A stretch of 64,000 bases of DNA from Phlebotomus papatasi (Eukaryota; Arthropoda; Insecta; Diptera; Psychodidae): contig NC_077222.1 of the NCBI RefSeq assembly GCF_024763615.1, positions 46,872,001-46,936,000 on the forward strand, given 5' to 3'. Below, one piece after another: positions 1 to 11,723 of the stretch. Made by a program: the position numbers and the translations under genes. Position 1 is the first letter of the stretch. The number at the start of each line of letters is the position of its first letter. The notes below the pieces were generated by a model that was not told where the DNA came from, searched no databases, and saw nothing but the letters and a program-made list of their open reading frames with translations.

Positions 1-693
1 CGTGTAAGCACCTTTGGCCACTTGTTTTCAATAGAATTTTAATAAAATAACAGAAGAAATAGCTTTCGAAAACTTTCACAAATACACAGCACAAGTCCTA
101 TTCTTATTTAACACCAATTTTATGTGATTATTAGAGTATTTTAAACGACTTTTTGCACATTTTCTATTTGATGTAAAAATCAGTCAAAACTCATGATTGT
201 TTTTACTGAAATCCGCGAGGTGCTCCACGTGTAAAATGTATGGGAAAATGAATGGCTAAAAGTACTTACACAGCCGAAGAAAGTAAGCTCTTTTAGCCAC
301 ATCCAATTTTCATTTAATCTGTAAAAAAATCTTATTAAGGATGATATCACAATAAAATTTTGTTAATTAAGAAATGGACTTTCATTGAATAACATCAAAT
401 ATTTTCATCAAAAATATGAAATAATGCAAAACAATTTCTCTTAACATTAACAAGTTTCTTAAGAATCCCATGTGTTTTTAGTGATTGTTTACCTTGTCGA
501 GAATTTCTTTCAATAACTTAGAATTAATCAAGTCGATACAAAATCAAATATGGTTTTTTGATTTGTTAGATTAGAGGTCACGAAATAAGACCCATTTTCC
601 TGTTCGACATAAACTCATAATTATTGCCTTGCAATATGATTTTACTTTAGGTGGCCAAAAGTGCTTACATGGCCAAAAGAGCTGACTCTACCC
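1..693. mobile_element. TA-GGG type non-autonomous element, left end outside window
   Basis: The right end reads, on the minus strand, TA then GGGTAGAGTCAGCTCTTTTG, followed by a GGCC-centred block and TAAGCACTTTTGGCCA. The first bases of the window (TAAGCACCTTTGGCCA from about 5) are the matching inverted arm, so the left terminus lies just outside the window. The TA at 694-695 would be the target duplication. No coding capacity is seen. It has the same terminal layout as the elements at 9888, 12655, 14244, 15675, 19074, 22992, 45942 and 58886. Confidence 0.6.
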
Positions 694-930
694 TAAATGT
701 TTTTTGTGTTAAAAACGTTACATAGATACACAAAAACATTAGTTTACATTTCGAAAAAATCATATAATATTATTAGTTCAATTAAAAAAGAAAAGTTGAT
801 TCTATCGGAGTCAATTTAGGTCAAAGTTGACTCTATCGGAGTCCGTTGAGTAAAAAAATAGCTGTTGACTCTATTGGAGATTGACTCTATCGAGGTCCCG
901 CTGTATTTCTGTCTGTTAAAGCTGAATCAC

Positions 931-1040
931 ACACTACACACTAGAGAAATTTATGTCCATATCGAAGAGTTTTTCCTATACATGTATAGAGAATTTGCTT
1001 CAATATGGACATAAATTTCTTTACCGTGTAAAGGCCATTA
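931..1040. repeat. Family E MITE, copy 1 (about 110 bp palindrome)
   Basis: Inverted arms GAGAAATTTATGTCCATAT and its reverse complement flank a short loop, and the right end reads GTGTAAAGGCCATTA. Closely related copies lie at 13859-13974, 56131-58672 (split by a retrotransposon) and about 58840-59660 (split by two MITEs). It is non-coding. Confidence 0.75.
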
Positions 1041-1205
1041 GGGCTCTCGATAAAAAAATGTTAGCGTTTCTCGGCCCCACGTGACCCAAGCTAGAAGGGA
1101 TCATTTTTTTTTTTTCATAAAATAGCTAACTCCTCTACTAATTGTCCGAATTTGATCAATGGCGGCATTTTGGAAAGCTTTCGCGAATCGACACATATCC
1201 TTAAT

Positions 1206-1208
<3 letters not shown>

Positions 1209-1263
<55 letters not shown>
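1209..1263. repeat. (AT)n microsatellite
   Basis: A pure AT dinucleotide tract of about 55 bp, upstream of the transporter exon and inside its last intron. Confidence 0.95.
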
Positions 1264-1266
<3 letters not shown>

Positions 1267-1386
1267 GATTCCCCTAAAGAATTGAAATTTGCATTTTATA
1301 TGGTAATTAAAACACGATTAATATGAATTCATAATGAGTTTCACTCAATTATTCTACTGAATTTTAATGCAAAACTTTCTTTTCAG

Positions 1387-1776
1387 TGTATCCTGTCCTT
1401 AATAATGCTCTCCATCAGCGATGTTTATGTCTTGATAACGTACTGCAGTATTGTGGAGTCCTCTTTTATTATGCTATCGGTTGGTGCTGTTCTCTACTTT
1501 CGCTACAAATATCCGAAAAAAGAGCGACCAATCAAAGTTTCACTTTGGATACCAATCGTATTCTGCCTCATATGCGCCTTTCTCATCGTTGTACCGTGTT
1601 ATGTGGCACCGTATGAAGTGGTTATGGGAATTTTAATCACCATCACAGGAATTCCATTCTACTATGTGGGCGTTGTATGGGAAAATAAGCCACAGTGGCT
1701 TATGAAGACCATTGTAGCTGGTACACATATTTGTCAGAAGCTTTTTATGTCATCAATTGAAGAGAAAGAGGACTAA
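1387..1776 (+). CDS. SLC7-family amino-acid transporter (LAT/y+L light chain), last exon
   Basis: This is the 3'-terminal coding exon of a polytopic amino-acid permease of the APC superfamily, which in this family works as the light chain of a heterodimeric exchanger. A pyrimidine-rich tract ending in CAG at 1384-1386 precedes the exon, which is open in phase 0 for 129 codons to TAA at 1774-1776. Family signatures visible are SDVYVLITYCSIVES, a KKERPIKV loop, two hydrophobic segments on either side of VPCYVAPYEVVMG, and NKPQWL near the end. These correspond to the last transmembrane helices and the cytoplasmic C-terminus of LAT-type proteins. In Drosophila the closest genes would be of the minidiscs/JhI-21 group, but the exact orthologue cannot be fixed from one exon. 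Upstream exons are outside the window. The ATG at 1405 is internal, not a start. It is convergent with the phosphatase gene. Confidence 0.88.
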   Translation, partial: CILSLIMLSISDVYVLITYCSIVESSFIMLSVGAVLYFRYKYPKKERPIKVSLWIPIVFCLICAFLIVVPCYVAPYEVVMGILITITGIPFYYVGVVWENKPQWLMKTIVAGTHICQKLFMSSIEEKED

Positions 1777-1906
1777 GGGTTATTAATATCACACGAAATC
1801 AAGATAACTTTTAGTTTTATAACTGAGAAGTAGACCTTCGTAAAAATCTCTAGCAGTGTGTGACTGATAAGTAGAATCTCATTTCTTACCCTTTTTTTTT
1901 ACATAA

Positions 1907-1912
1907 AATAAA
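1907..1912 (+). terminator. Polyadenylation signal AATAAA
   Basis: The canonical AATAAA lies 131 nt after the transporter stop codon and is followed by a T-rich stretch. It is the first such hexamer downstream of the stop and so the likely cleavage signal. Confidence 0.6.
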
Positions 1913-3254
1913 GGATTGTTTTTTTTTGCTCTTTAAAATGTTTAATTTGTACTTAAAAGCCTCAGAGGTATCCTTTTTATTTTATTAATTGTTCGAAAAA
2001 AAAGTAGTATAATATAATTGCTTTATTTATAGAAGTATCGTATTTACGTATGCATATGCAAAGTCGTTTTTTTATATAAAATAATTTGAAAAAAAAAGAA
2101 TTCTCATTTACTCTTTTTTTCTTAATTGTATTTTATTAGTAGATTTAAGTTTATTTTTATTCCATAATTTTGTTGAATATTTTCATGACAAACAATGTGT
2201 CTGGAAAGCCCAGTGTAACAAAACGAAATCAGATAATTCTTGCACAATGACAAATTCAATTCTATTATCCATCCCTATAAATTGTGCATGCTTTAAATAT
2301 ATCTATATGTAAAATTTATATTGAGACTCTTTTCGAAAGTTTTAAGAAAAATTGCTGTAGTTGGTAGTTTGTCAATTTTGAAAAATGGCGTGTACGTATC
2401 AGTGGAAAATATTGAAAATTAATAGAGATGATGGCAAAAGGGACGAATAAAAGCTACATATTGATTTATACAATTGATTTGAATTTCAGAATATATACGA
2501 AATAGAATGCTGAATTCCTCTTTTCTCTTTTAAAACCATTATCAAATACGAAATCCCACCCGACAACACAGCGTGTTTATTTAATTTTATGACATACGAT
2601 TTTCTCACAATTTTTGTGTAACATTTCAGAGCTCTGTGTAAAGTGAAATGAAATAAAAAGTGTAGTAAATATAAAATATAGTACACATTATGTATCACGT
2701 TCTTTTTTATATACTAAGTTTCTATTTAAATATGGACATTTGCAACTTTTCCAGAGCCAATTTCATTAGCTGCAAGCTAAATGGCAGGAACAATGGGCAA
2801 AATGTAATTAAAGTTGTGTGATTAAATTATTCAAAAAAAAATCTTCAGCAAAATTCACCAATTTCATTCGTTTTATTTAACAGAAAAGACTTTCGAAGTG
2901 CAACAAATCGTTGGCAAAAATTGTCACTTCCAATATATATATTTTTTAAATTTTGGTTAAATTAGTAGAGCATGAAAACATAGGGTATAAATTGTCCATC
3001 TATACGTTCAGTAGATAAGAGAAAAATATCATGTTTTTGGTCCATCAAAATTATTATTTATCATAAATTTGGAAATATAGAAATATACACTTTTTACTCC
3101 ACATCACGAAACAAAAAGAATTGTTCCTTCGTCAAGTCCTCAGTAGAGAGAGTAACTAAACGATTGGAGATAGCGATTTGAGATTTTCGATGAACCCACC
3201 ATGATTCATCCTTCGCATTTGTAGTACGCCCCTTCTTCAAATTCTTCTGGAAAA
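1913..3254. other. AT-rich intergenic DNA, nothing recognised
   Basis: No long ORF, inverted repeat or known family was recognised in this stretch downstream of the transporter gene. Open frames here are short and AT-driven. Confidence 0.5.
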
Positions 3255-4060
3255 CTTTTGTGATTTTTTTACTGCTCGAACTCCACGGAGAGAGCAGTAA
3301 ATTACAATCCCTCGATTTCCCCCCCCCCCCCCCAAATTTCCACCTTCCACCCCCCGGAGATCAATTTTATCAACAAATCTTCACGTTTCAGACGATTTCT
3401 GAGAAATGTCGTCACGCTGTCTGTCCGTCCGACTGTCGCCAGCTCTAGAGGCCAAACGGTAAGAGATAGTGACTTGGGATCTTCGGAAGACCCCCCATAA
3501 GTCGACCCAAGGATCGTTAACATGCCCCTCATTTTCCCCCCGCCACTCCTCTTCCCCTTCAAAACCATGTTTTTTTGGGATTGCTCGAAAACGCGTCGTG
3601 CTATTTTTTTTTCATTTTTGGATATGTTTTATAGATTACCTTGACGGACATTTCATCCTTAGACGAAAATACCGTTGAATCATTCCTAATAACGGTTTTT
3701 CAAGGTCAAAGGTTAAAAAGACACTATAGTGTGCATTTATCAAGCAAATGGGGTCATGTTTGGGGTCGTTGAAAAGGTCTTGGAATTTTCGACAAGACTA
3801 AGCCGGTTCCAATCGGATTTGAATCGGTGATGAACCGGTTCATAACCGATCTGAATATCAATCCTATTACTTTTAAAACTTTGGGGGATCTTTTGAGGGA
3901 TTTATGAATCGATTCAAATCGATTGAGAACTGGTAAACGGTAAATGATGCGAAAGTACTTTTGCAGTATAGCATCTAAGTCACGAGTTCGAGCATTGCCC
4001 ACATTGCCAGTATTGAGCAAGCCTGGGACGCTTTGCCACCCCTTTTTTTATTTTTGGATA
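3255..4060 (+). repeat. Dispersed repeat family A, copy 1
   Basis: It begins near the words TCGAACTCCACGGAGAG, carries a poly-C tract at about 3320-3333 and GGAGATCAATTTTATCAAC, and ends near AGTCACGAGTTCGAGCATTG and GGGACGCTTTGCCACCCC. The same ordered blocks recur at 9375-10700 (+, interrupted), 42000-42310 (+, 3' part only) and 45850-47720 (-, interrupted). It is non-coding. The family class is unknown; the GAGTTCGAG word near the 3' end is B-box-like, but no convincing A box was found. Confidence 0.7.
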
Positions 4061-4692
4061 GATACGTAAATGTTACAAAGGTTGTCTAAGCAAACACGTT
4101 ATTCCTTCTTATTGTAAAATAAGCCTAATCAAACTTATGAACATGTACTAGAATAACAACTTTATTAATCTACTAGATATATAATATGAAAAACTTATCG
4201 AATATAGTACCTACGTGCCGCGAGTTTGAGCATGATGAGAATCTGGGACAGTTTTCCACTCCTCTTTATTTTCCAAGTGATAAATTTTCTATAAGGTATG
4301 GTGAGGTGAGGAGGTAGTTCAAGTGTAAATTGCAACCGTTTTACATAAAGAACAAGAATATTAAAAGAACATTAAATCGCTTAGGAACTATAGTCTCTTT
4401 TAGCATAATATACAGAAACCATTTAATCCAAAGAGCGGAACTCGTCTTGTACTTCTGTATACTATATTTAATATATTAAAAAAAAGCATAAGGCAAATAA
4501 ATAATTTAAGAACACTAGCATTTAGCCCACCTTGTGGATATTTCCATCCAAGAGAAGCACCTTTGCTGGCTTGAAAGCTCTTTTGTTGAATCTTAAGATG
4601 GGGCCTCCCCATCCACAGACCTAAAATTAGTGATTAAAGATTGTTTTACAGTGTTTTTTTTTAAAGCACAATATCGGATAAAGAACCTAATG

Positions 4693-4932
4693 GCGCTGGC
4701 ACACCTTTTCAATTTAATGAAATTCAATCGATTGAAATTTTACCTCTTACTCTTTCAAACTGAAATCAGATGTAGCTGTCTCTTTTCTTTCAAATGGAAA
4801 TTGAAATTTCAATTTCAATTTTAAATTTCATTTGAAAGAAAAGAGACAGCTATATTTGATTTCAGTTTGAAAGAGTGAGAGGTAAAATTTCAATCGATTG
4901 AATTTCACTCAATTGAAAAGGTGTGCCAGCGC
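4693..4932. repeat. 240-bp palindromic MITE
   Basis: The left arm starts GCGCTGGCACACCTTTTCAA and the right arm ends in its inverse, GGTGTGCCAGCGC. Nearly the whole element folds back, including CAATCGATTGAAATTTTACC and CTTTCAAACTGAAATCA in both arms, with a short AATTTCAATTT centre. It is non-coding. Confidence 0.85.
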
Positions 4933-5194
4933 TATAAAAAAAATATTTTTGGAGTGAATTTGAGGAAGGTTTTCATCAACTTCTCTTAAGGGGGTAAGCG
5001 AGTTTGACATAGGAAAAAAAATAATTTTGTCCATTTTTTATTTTTGAACTATAAAATTTCGTAAATTCAGATTTTCGTCTATCTGATAGAGTAGACCTTG
5101 GCAGATAATTTCACCGGAAAATTTTGAAAATTGAACCGTTGAGAAATGGTATGATCACATCCTTTTTTTATGTTGTCACGTTTTTTTTTCTCAG

Positions 5195-5242
5195 GTAAAA
5201 TCAGAAATTTGTTCTGTCTGTAGAACAAATTTCTGATTTTAC
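5195..5242. repeat. Perfect short hairpin
   Basis: GTAAAATCAGAAATTTGTTC and its exact inverse are separated by a few bases (TGTCTGT). It lies in the left part of the 2.7-kb element and may be a tiny MITE or a rearrangement scar. Confidence 0.85.
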
Positions 5243-6249
5243 CGGATTTTACACTACAGAGAGGGTCATTCAGCCACCTCTAAACGACGTCTGATCATAT
5301 GGTCGTAGAAGAAAAACTTTCTTGTATCATCAAATACATCACCGTGAGAATAGTGCCAAAAAAATTTTTCCTAGTTGAAACGCCCTAATATGTATGTGAC
5401 TCGTGCTTAAGAGAAGGATTTTTTTTAAAAATATTTTTTCGATTTTTGGCAAAACCTTTTTCAAAAATACGATAATTTTCAGCCACTTTTTAACAAAAAA
5501 GGACAGATAATCCTAACCGGCTTATGTAGGTGAGATTCTTAACGTGAGCTAACTCGGAGTGCATGCAAATTCGATTTAGAGCTGAAGTTGGGAGACGCCA
5601 TTCAGTTATCTTGAATAAAATTCGTGAAATTATACAAATTTTGTATTTAAACCAAAATATCAAGGATTTGGATGAACTGACAGAAAAGTGTTATATGGGT
5701 GAAATGTAGACCAGAATGTTCTCTATAATTTTGCCGTAGAACTTGATCTCATCGATTACTCAGAAGCCAAGATAATCGAGGTTTTTTGTTTCTTAACTCG
5801 TTTTTTCATCCATCAGAGTGCCCCAAGTAGTCATTTGTTGAACTTCAACTAAATCAAAGAATTGTTGTATTCTGTGGGACTTTCCATTTAAAACCCTATT
5901 TTAAGTGTCTTGGTGGAGTAGAGGCAGTCAAATGGCATCTGAGTGATTTCAAAGCGTTATTATGGGAAAAATCAATTTTTTCACACTTAAACGGCAAAAT
6001 CGGAGTGATAGCGTAGTCTAAGTGGAAAATGATGTATGGACGAAATGTAGAGACAAATGTGTTCTACAATTGTGTCGAAGTAATCATCAAAATCGGTTTA
6101 GCGACAGTCGAGATAATTGAGGTTATGTGATATTGAAATTTGTTTTTTGACTGTGGCGCCCCTGGTGTTGGTCCCACGAAGTTCAAATGTTCTAGAAAGT
6201 TGTAGTATTTGGTGAGATCTTTCGTTTAAGCCCTCATTCATCAAAATCG

Positions 6250-7010
6250 GTCACATAGAACCGGAGATATGATTTTTTAAATTTTGTGAACTTTGACCCC
6301 TCATATCTCCGGTTCTATTGAAACCACAGCGCACATACGCACCATTTTGGAAACGTCCTAGACTGGACTACAACATACTAAAATTTCATTAACTTGCACA
6401 ATGCCGTTTTTGAGAAAAGTGACTTTGAATTTCGATGAATTTTGACGCTATCACAGCGCCACCTGTGGTGACTTTTTGAACTTCCATCTGAAAGTGCTCA
6501 TCGAGACGAAACCAAAAAGGTAAAATTTAGGTCGCTATGTTAATTAGAACCGGAGATAGAGGCCGGTCAATGTTCGAACTTTGACCCCTTAAAGCTCGGG
6601 TCAGGGGTTATGGATCGACTTAAGGTTTTTGTTGTTTGATAGGTATAATCAACGGCTACAACATACTAAAATTTCAGCCCGATTGCATAAGGAATTTTTG
6701 AGTTATTTAACTTTTAAGATTTAAAAATTTTCTTTTTAATAATAGCGCCCCTAGCGGTGGTTTTATGAACTTGCGATGTTAGAAGAGGAAGTGGCATTTC
6801 ATGAGGGCTTTCCAAAAAGCCCTCATTTTTTAAATTCTGACAATTAGAACCGGAGTTATGGCCATTTTAAGAAAATTTTTTTGGACCCTTATAGCTCGGG
6901 TCAGGGGGGTCGGGGGACCTTAAGTTTGGTATTGATGGAAAGCTCTAAGGCCCAGCTATAACATACTAAAATTTGAGCCCGCTCGATGCCATAGGGCCGG
7001 AGCTATTGAG
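6250..7010. repeat. Degenerate tandem modules of about 290 bp (family B body)
   Basis: The phrase ACAACATACTAAAATTTCA or close variants recurs near 6368, 6655 and 6957, each time after an AGCTCGGGTCAGGG or GAACCGGAGATATG-type block, giving a period of about 285-300 bp. Related text occurs at 36540-37080 (+) and, inverted, at 42320-42950. No conserved reading frame follows it. Confidence 0.6.
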
Positions 7011-7666
7011 AAAACAAAAAAAGGGGGGTCTTCAAAATGGCGGAAGGAGGGGTGGGGGGTGGGGGGTCAATGCACCATGTTGCAATTTTCATACGATATT
7101 TAACCTTTGCCGAAAACCGCAAGTCGATATCTTTTTTAGTTTAGGAGCTATTAAGCTCCAAAGAGCGGCCGGACGGCTGGCCGGCCGGCCGGCCGGGAAC
7201 GTAACTTAGCCCCCCATATATTCGTGATCAGGAAGTGGCGAAACACATTTTGGCCAAGTTTGAGCGCGATCGGAGGACATGAAATTTTGTTAGGATTATA
7301 GTAGGTGAGATTGTTAAGAATCTCACCTAATACTATAAAATCCGTTAAAATCAATATTTCTAAAACCCTCTAAGCAAGAGCCCAAGTATATCTAGAAGAA
7401 GTGTACAAATTTTCAGAAAATCGGTTCAGGCGTTTTCGAAATATCTTGACAACCGATTTTGAAAATGGTGTTTTGAGAAAAACGCGTTTAAAGTTTTACA
7501 ACAATTGTGCGCGCGCGGGCGGAATGCATAACTAAAACTGCTCTACTTCCGTGAGTTGTACTCCGATTGACTTGAGATTTTCAGAAAATGTTCTTCATTT
7601 ATTATCAAATTTAATAAGCAAATAAAAAAAATCGATTTTTTGAAGCCCAGACCCGCTTACCCCCTT

Positions 7667-9087
7667 TTGTTTTTTTTTGTTGTCTTTCAGAAGAGGTTTT
7701 AGAAAATGTCTCAAACATTCCACGATCAAACTGTTAAATGCATTTATTATAATGATTTTTAGTTTTCATGCCACGATGACCCACGGTCATTTACGAATTC
7801 GATTTTGAGACAAAACCATCAGGACATAACCAGGCTAAACAGAAATCATCGTTTTACAATCCAATTTCAGCGGAAAAGTTCTTTTTTCCCACTGAATAGC
7901 AACACTGTTAGAGGCAAAAAGTTTTTTTTAACCTATTATAAGAGAAGACTTTCGACCCTTGGAGTTTGGATTTTTTAGTTTATAAGAGCTATCGCCTTCA
8001 AGAATTTAATTTTCCTCCATTTTTACTCGTTAAACTTTTCCCATGATTACGAGTTAATAATTATAGATAAAAAAATTAAATGAATAAGAGATATTAACCT
8101 AAAATTAGCTAAAAATAAATATCCTAGTGATAAATTTTTTGGGTGAAATTACACTTATTTTCAGCCTAAACGACAAAATTATATCACAATTCTAAGAATA
8201 AAAAATTAAAATGTCGATTTTTTAATATTGGTATGAAAGAACATTAAGTTCTAAGGTATAATTTTTTCGATATTTCTTTTTTTTGTCGAGTTCCTTTAAG
8301 AATTATGGAGTAGAACTCCACCATTGTATTTATTAATGTATTATTATCAAAATAGTTCGTAATTTCTTAATTTTCCATTGCATTAATAAATTAAGAAATT
8401 ACGAACTATTTTGATATTTTATTTACCAAAATGGATCATTTACTTCCCAAAATTGGATTTTTACTTACCAAATTTACTAATTTACTTACCAAGTAACTCA
8501 TTACAAATTTGGTTCTCCTCTTAATAAAATCCTGACTATACCCATGACTATATCCCATTTAATGTCACCACTAATAAATTTGTGACTGTTTCTCAATTAG
8601 TTATTAGAGAATTGCATAATCAATGTATTTATAACCGAATTTATAACATAAATCGTACATTATGACTTATCATAATTACTAAAGGAAATCACCAATTATA
8701 TAACTTACTCATTTCAAAATTTAAAATTTTCATAATACTCAGAAAAGTAAAAACGTGATAATCATTCTATTTTAAATAATTTTAAATAAAATTGATGGAC
8801 TATATTTGAAATTTGAAATCACTCTAAAATCTCTGAAAAGTAAAATTGATTTTAATGAATCTGTTTTCAATATTTTAATATTTTTTCCTAACTTATTGAA
8901 TTTTTTCAATTAATATTCTGAATTGTTCTAAATTCAAGACTATTATAAGAGTAATAAGAACCTGTCTGAAGCTGTCCCTCATATCAAGTTTCATATACTT
9001 TCAGTGAGTTCAAAAATTTCAGAACCACTTTAAAATGCATTTGGTACTACGTTCTTAATAATGCAGGAAATTTGTAAGCATTTTGAT
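7667..9087. other. AT-rich DNA with one perfect hairpin
   Basis: No gene is seen. The only clear structure is a perfect inverted repeat at 8345-8416 (TATCAAAATAGTTCGTAATT and its inverse), followed by several scattered ACTTACCAA words. Confidence 0.5.
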
Positions 9088-9217
9088 TAATGGCCTCTAC
9101 ACATTGGGAGCAATTTTTGTCAAAAATTGCTTTTTTGAAGGAAATTCCCTGCAAAAACGCAATTCTGTCAAAAACGCAATTTTTGACGAAAATTGCTCCC
9201 AATGTGTAGACGCCTTA
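9088..9217. repeat. 130-bp MITE with TAATGGCCTCTACAC ends
   Basis: Long inverted arms (TAATGGCCTCTACACATTGG and the inverse of GACGCCTTA-type) flank AAAACGCAATTCTGTC-like internal repeats. The terminal word is shared with family E although the interior differs. A decayed partner end is visible near 53205-53232. Confidence 0.8.
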
Positions 9218-9374
9218 AAATGGTAAGTAAAAATGAAAAATGACAAGTAAAAAATCAAAATGGGTAAGTAGAGGTATATTAAATATGGGCAAAAGAAAAA
9301 TTAAGAAGTTATGAAGAAGATTGAAATTATTACTTATTTTTGTGATAATTGAATTTTTACTTACCTAATTAGAA

Positions 9375-10700
9375 TATTGTTCGAACTCCACAGAAAGCAG
9401 TATAATTATAACAATCCCTCGATTTTTTCAGTTTCCAAAATTTCCACCTTCCGCCCCCCGGAGGCCACCTTTCTAAACAAATCTTCACCATTAGGACAAT
9501 TTCTGAGAAATTGCGTAACGCCATTTATCCGGCTATTACCAGTTCTGGAGGCCAAATGGTAAAGGCATGGCGATATCCCTACCCTACCCCTCCCCATCCT
9601 CTAAAATTATGTTTTTTTTTAGAATTGCTAGAAAATGTGTCGTGTGATTTCCATTTTTGGATATGTTTTAGAGATTACCCAAGCAGACATTTCGTCCTTA
9701 TACGAAAATCCCGTTGAATCATTCCTAAGGATTTTTCAAGGTCAAAAATTGAAAAGGTCGCAACCCTCCCCAACCCCTCTAAAATCATGTTTTTTTTTTG
9801 GGATTGCTCGAAAACGCGTCGTGCGATTTTTTTTTCATTTGTGGATATGTTTTAGTAGAGATTAACCAGGCGAATATTTTGTCTATAGGGTAAGTGTGCC
9901 AAATTTCGGCATAGTGCATGCAAGCGCTAAAGTCTCAAGTTCGAAATGTAATATCTTTAATAGAAATTGATTTTTTGTATTCCTTCTACTTTAGGAGTGT
10001 TTCTTAGATCCTTGTAGATAGTTTATCGTCTTTATTTTCTCTAAAATCATTCTTAATACATTTTAAAATGAATAAAAATGTAGACATAGCTTTGGTGCCC
10101 TATTTCGGCCACCTTCATTCTCATAGTTCCTTGACCTTCAGAAATTCTTCCAATGCCTTTTTCACGTCATCTCGTTTGTCGAAGCTACATTTTTTGTTAT
10201 TTTTTTGCATTGTATAATCTTTAGAGTATGTAAAAACTAAAAAATCATGGAAATTCGAGGAATAAAAAAGGTGGCCGAAATTGCAAGCTGGCCGGAATTT
10301 GGCACACTTACCCTATACGAAAATACCGTTGAATCATTCCTAGTAACGGTTTTTCAAGGTCAAAGGTTAAAAGACACTAGAGAGCGTATTTCTCATCAGA
10401 ATAGTATCGTATTTGGGCTCGTTGGGAAGGCCTTGGAATTTCCAATAAAACTGGACCGTTTCCAACCGGTTCTGAACCGATAGTAAACCGATTCATAACC
10501 GATAAATAATTTTTAGCAGAAAAACTAAAGCTATTCTAATCTATTTTGGACGATCTTTTGAGTACTTTATGAAATGGTTTAAATCGATTGTGAATCGGTA
10601 AACGGGAAATGGTGTAAGAGTTTTTGAGATATCTAGCATATAAGTCACGAATTCGAAAATTTCGCAAAGCATATAGGACGCTTTGTCACTCCTTTTATTA
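9375..10700 (+). repeat. Dispersed repeat family A, copy 2, interrupted
   Basis: The order of blocks is the same as in copy 1 at 3255: TCGAACTCCACAGAAAGC, a CCGCCCCCCGGAGG block, a partial internal duplication of the GATTGCTCGAAAACGCGTCG block, and the end at TAAGTCACGAATTCG. A TA-type MITE sits inside it at 9888-10313. Confidence 0.7.
9888..10313. mobile_element. TA-GGGTAAGTGTGCC MITE, 426 bp
   Basis: The left TIR GGGTAAGTGTGCCAAATTTC matches the inverse of the right end with about one mismatch in 23. TA at 9886-9887 and 10314-10315 flanks it. Removing the element plus one TA restores the family A sequence seen at 3657 and 9691 (ATACGAAAATACCGTTG context), supporting a TA target duplication. 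Confidence 0.88.
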
Positions 10701-11575
10701 TTTAGCAAATTTACCGATTTATTTTCCAAATTTATTAATTTACTTTCCAAAAATGTTTTATCCGTATTTAATTATTATGATGGGAAGACTATTCCAATTA
10801 TGTTTTTTTTTAAATAGACAAATTGAAATTATTCAGAATAAATTGAGAAAATGAAATAAATCGTGAAAGTTCATTTCCATGCTATCTTATAGAATAAATA
10901 ACACAAGTCTAAATATCTGATTTACTGAGTCTAGTAATGCGAAAGTTACAGCCTATTCTCCTCAATTTGTATAGGTAAAAATCAATAAAGATGTCCTTTA
11001 ATTAGATTTTTTTTTGATTTTTCGATATTTCAACTATCCTTGACTTCTGCAAGAACTGTAATTTCAGTGAAAATAGAATGAATAATAATTGTTTTTAACC
11101 CTTATAAACTTGTGCTTTGAGTACAAAAGTAGTATTGTATAATTAATACAAATCTAATTATAATAAACAAGTTATTCTGGGAAATTTTTACACTTTTTAT
11201 AATCCTTTGAACTCACGATAAATATTTATATTTGTGCAGTATTACCTCTAAATTGCAGCCATTTCTTCTTCCGTTTCCTTTTCAATAAAATTCCTTAATT
11301 TTATTTACCTTGTCATGCATCCATCCCAAGCAGTGAAATGCAATTTTCCTTTGATTAAATTGTAGAACTTTCCGGACAGTTTTCCAGTGTTGAGCAAACA
11401 GTTCATCGTTTTATCAAAGGACTGGAATACGAAAATATATTTTACCAGAACCAAAAATTAATTCAGACTCGTGTAAAGCAAAGTATAGTGCTTTATATAT
11501 TTTATGTACGGATGTTTCTTCTTTAGCACAAGTGAAATGTACTTGTGCACTATACAATCTTTTTCTTTCTTTTAC
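10701..11575. other. AT-rich DNA, nothing recognised
   Basis: No gene, TIR pair or known repeat was recognised between family A copy 2 and the next hairpin. Confidence 0.45.
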
Positions 11576-11723
11576 ATATCGTTGGTTGCCTCAGCAACTG
11601 TGCTAACTGCATTTGCTTTGTGTCTGCATTCATTGCAAACGCCGCGCAGCGATGCGTTGCTTACAACGAATGCTGACACAAAGCAAATGCAGTTAGCACA
11701 GTTGCTGAGGCAACCGACGATAT
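11576..11723. repeat. 148-bp near-perfect hairpin
   Basis: ATATCGTTGGTTGCCTCAGC and its inverse (one base differs) enclose further paired sequence (CATTTGCTTTGTGTC) down to a GC-rich centre (CGCCGCGCAGCG). Almost every base is paired. It is probably a compact MITE; the precursor-like hairpin shape is noted separately. Confidence 0.85.

Larger units (their letters stand above)
4988..7666. mobile_element. Candidate 2.7-kb element with AAGGGGGTAAGCG inverted ends
   Basis: The left end AAGGGGGTAAGCGAGT is answered by CCGCTTACCCCCTT at the right end (about 15 of 17 bases match). The interior is non-coding and composed of degenerate repeats related to family B (see 6250-7010). No unambiguous target duplication is visible, so the limits are provisional. 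Confidence 0.5.
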
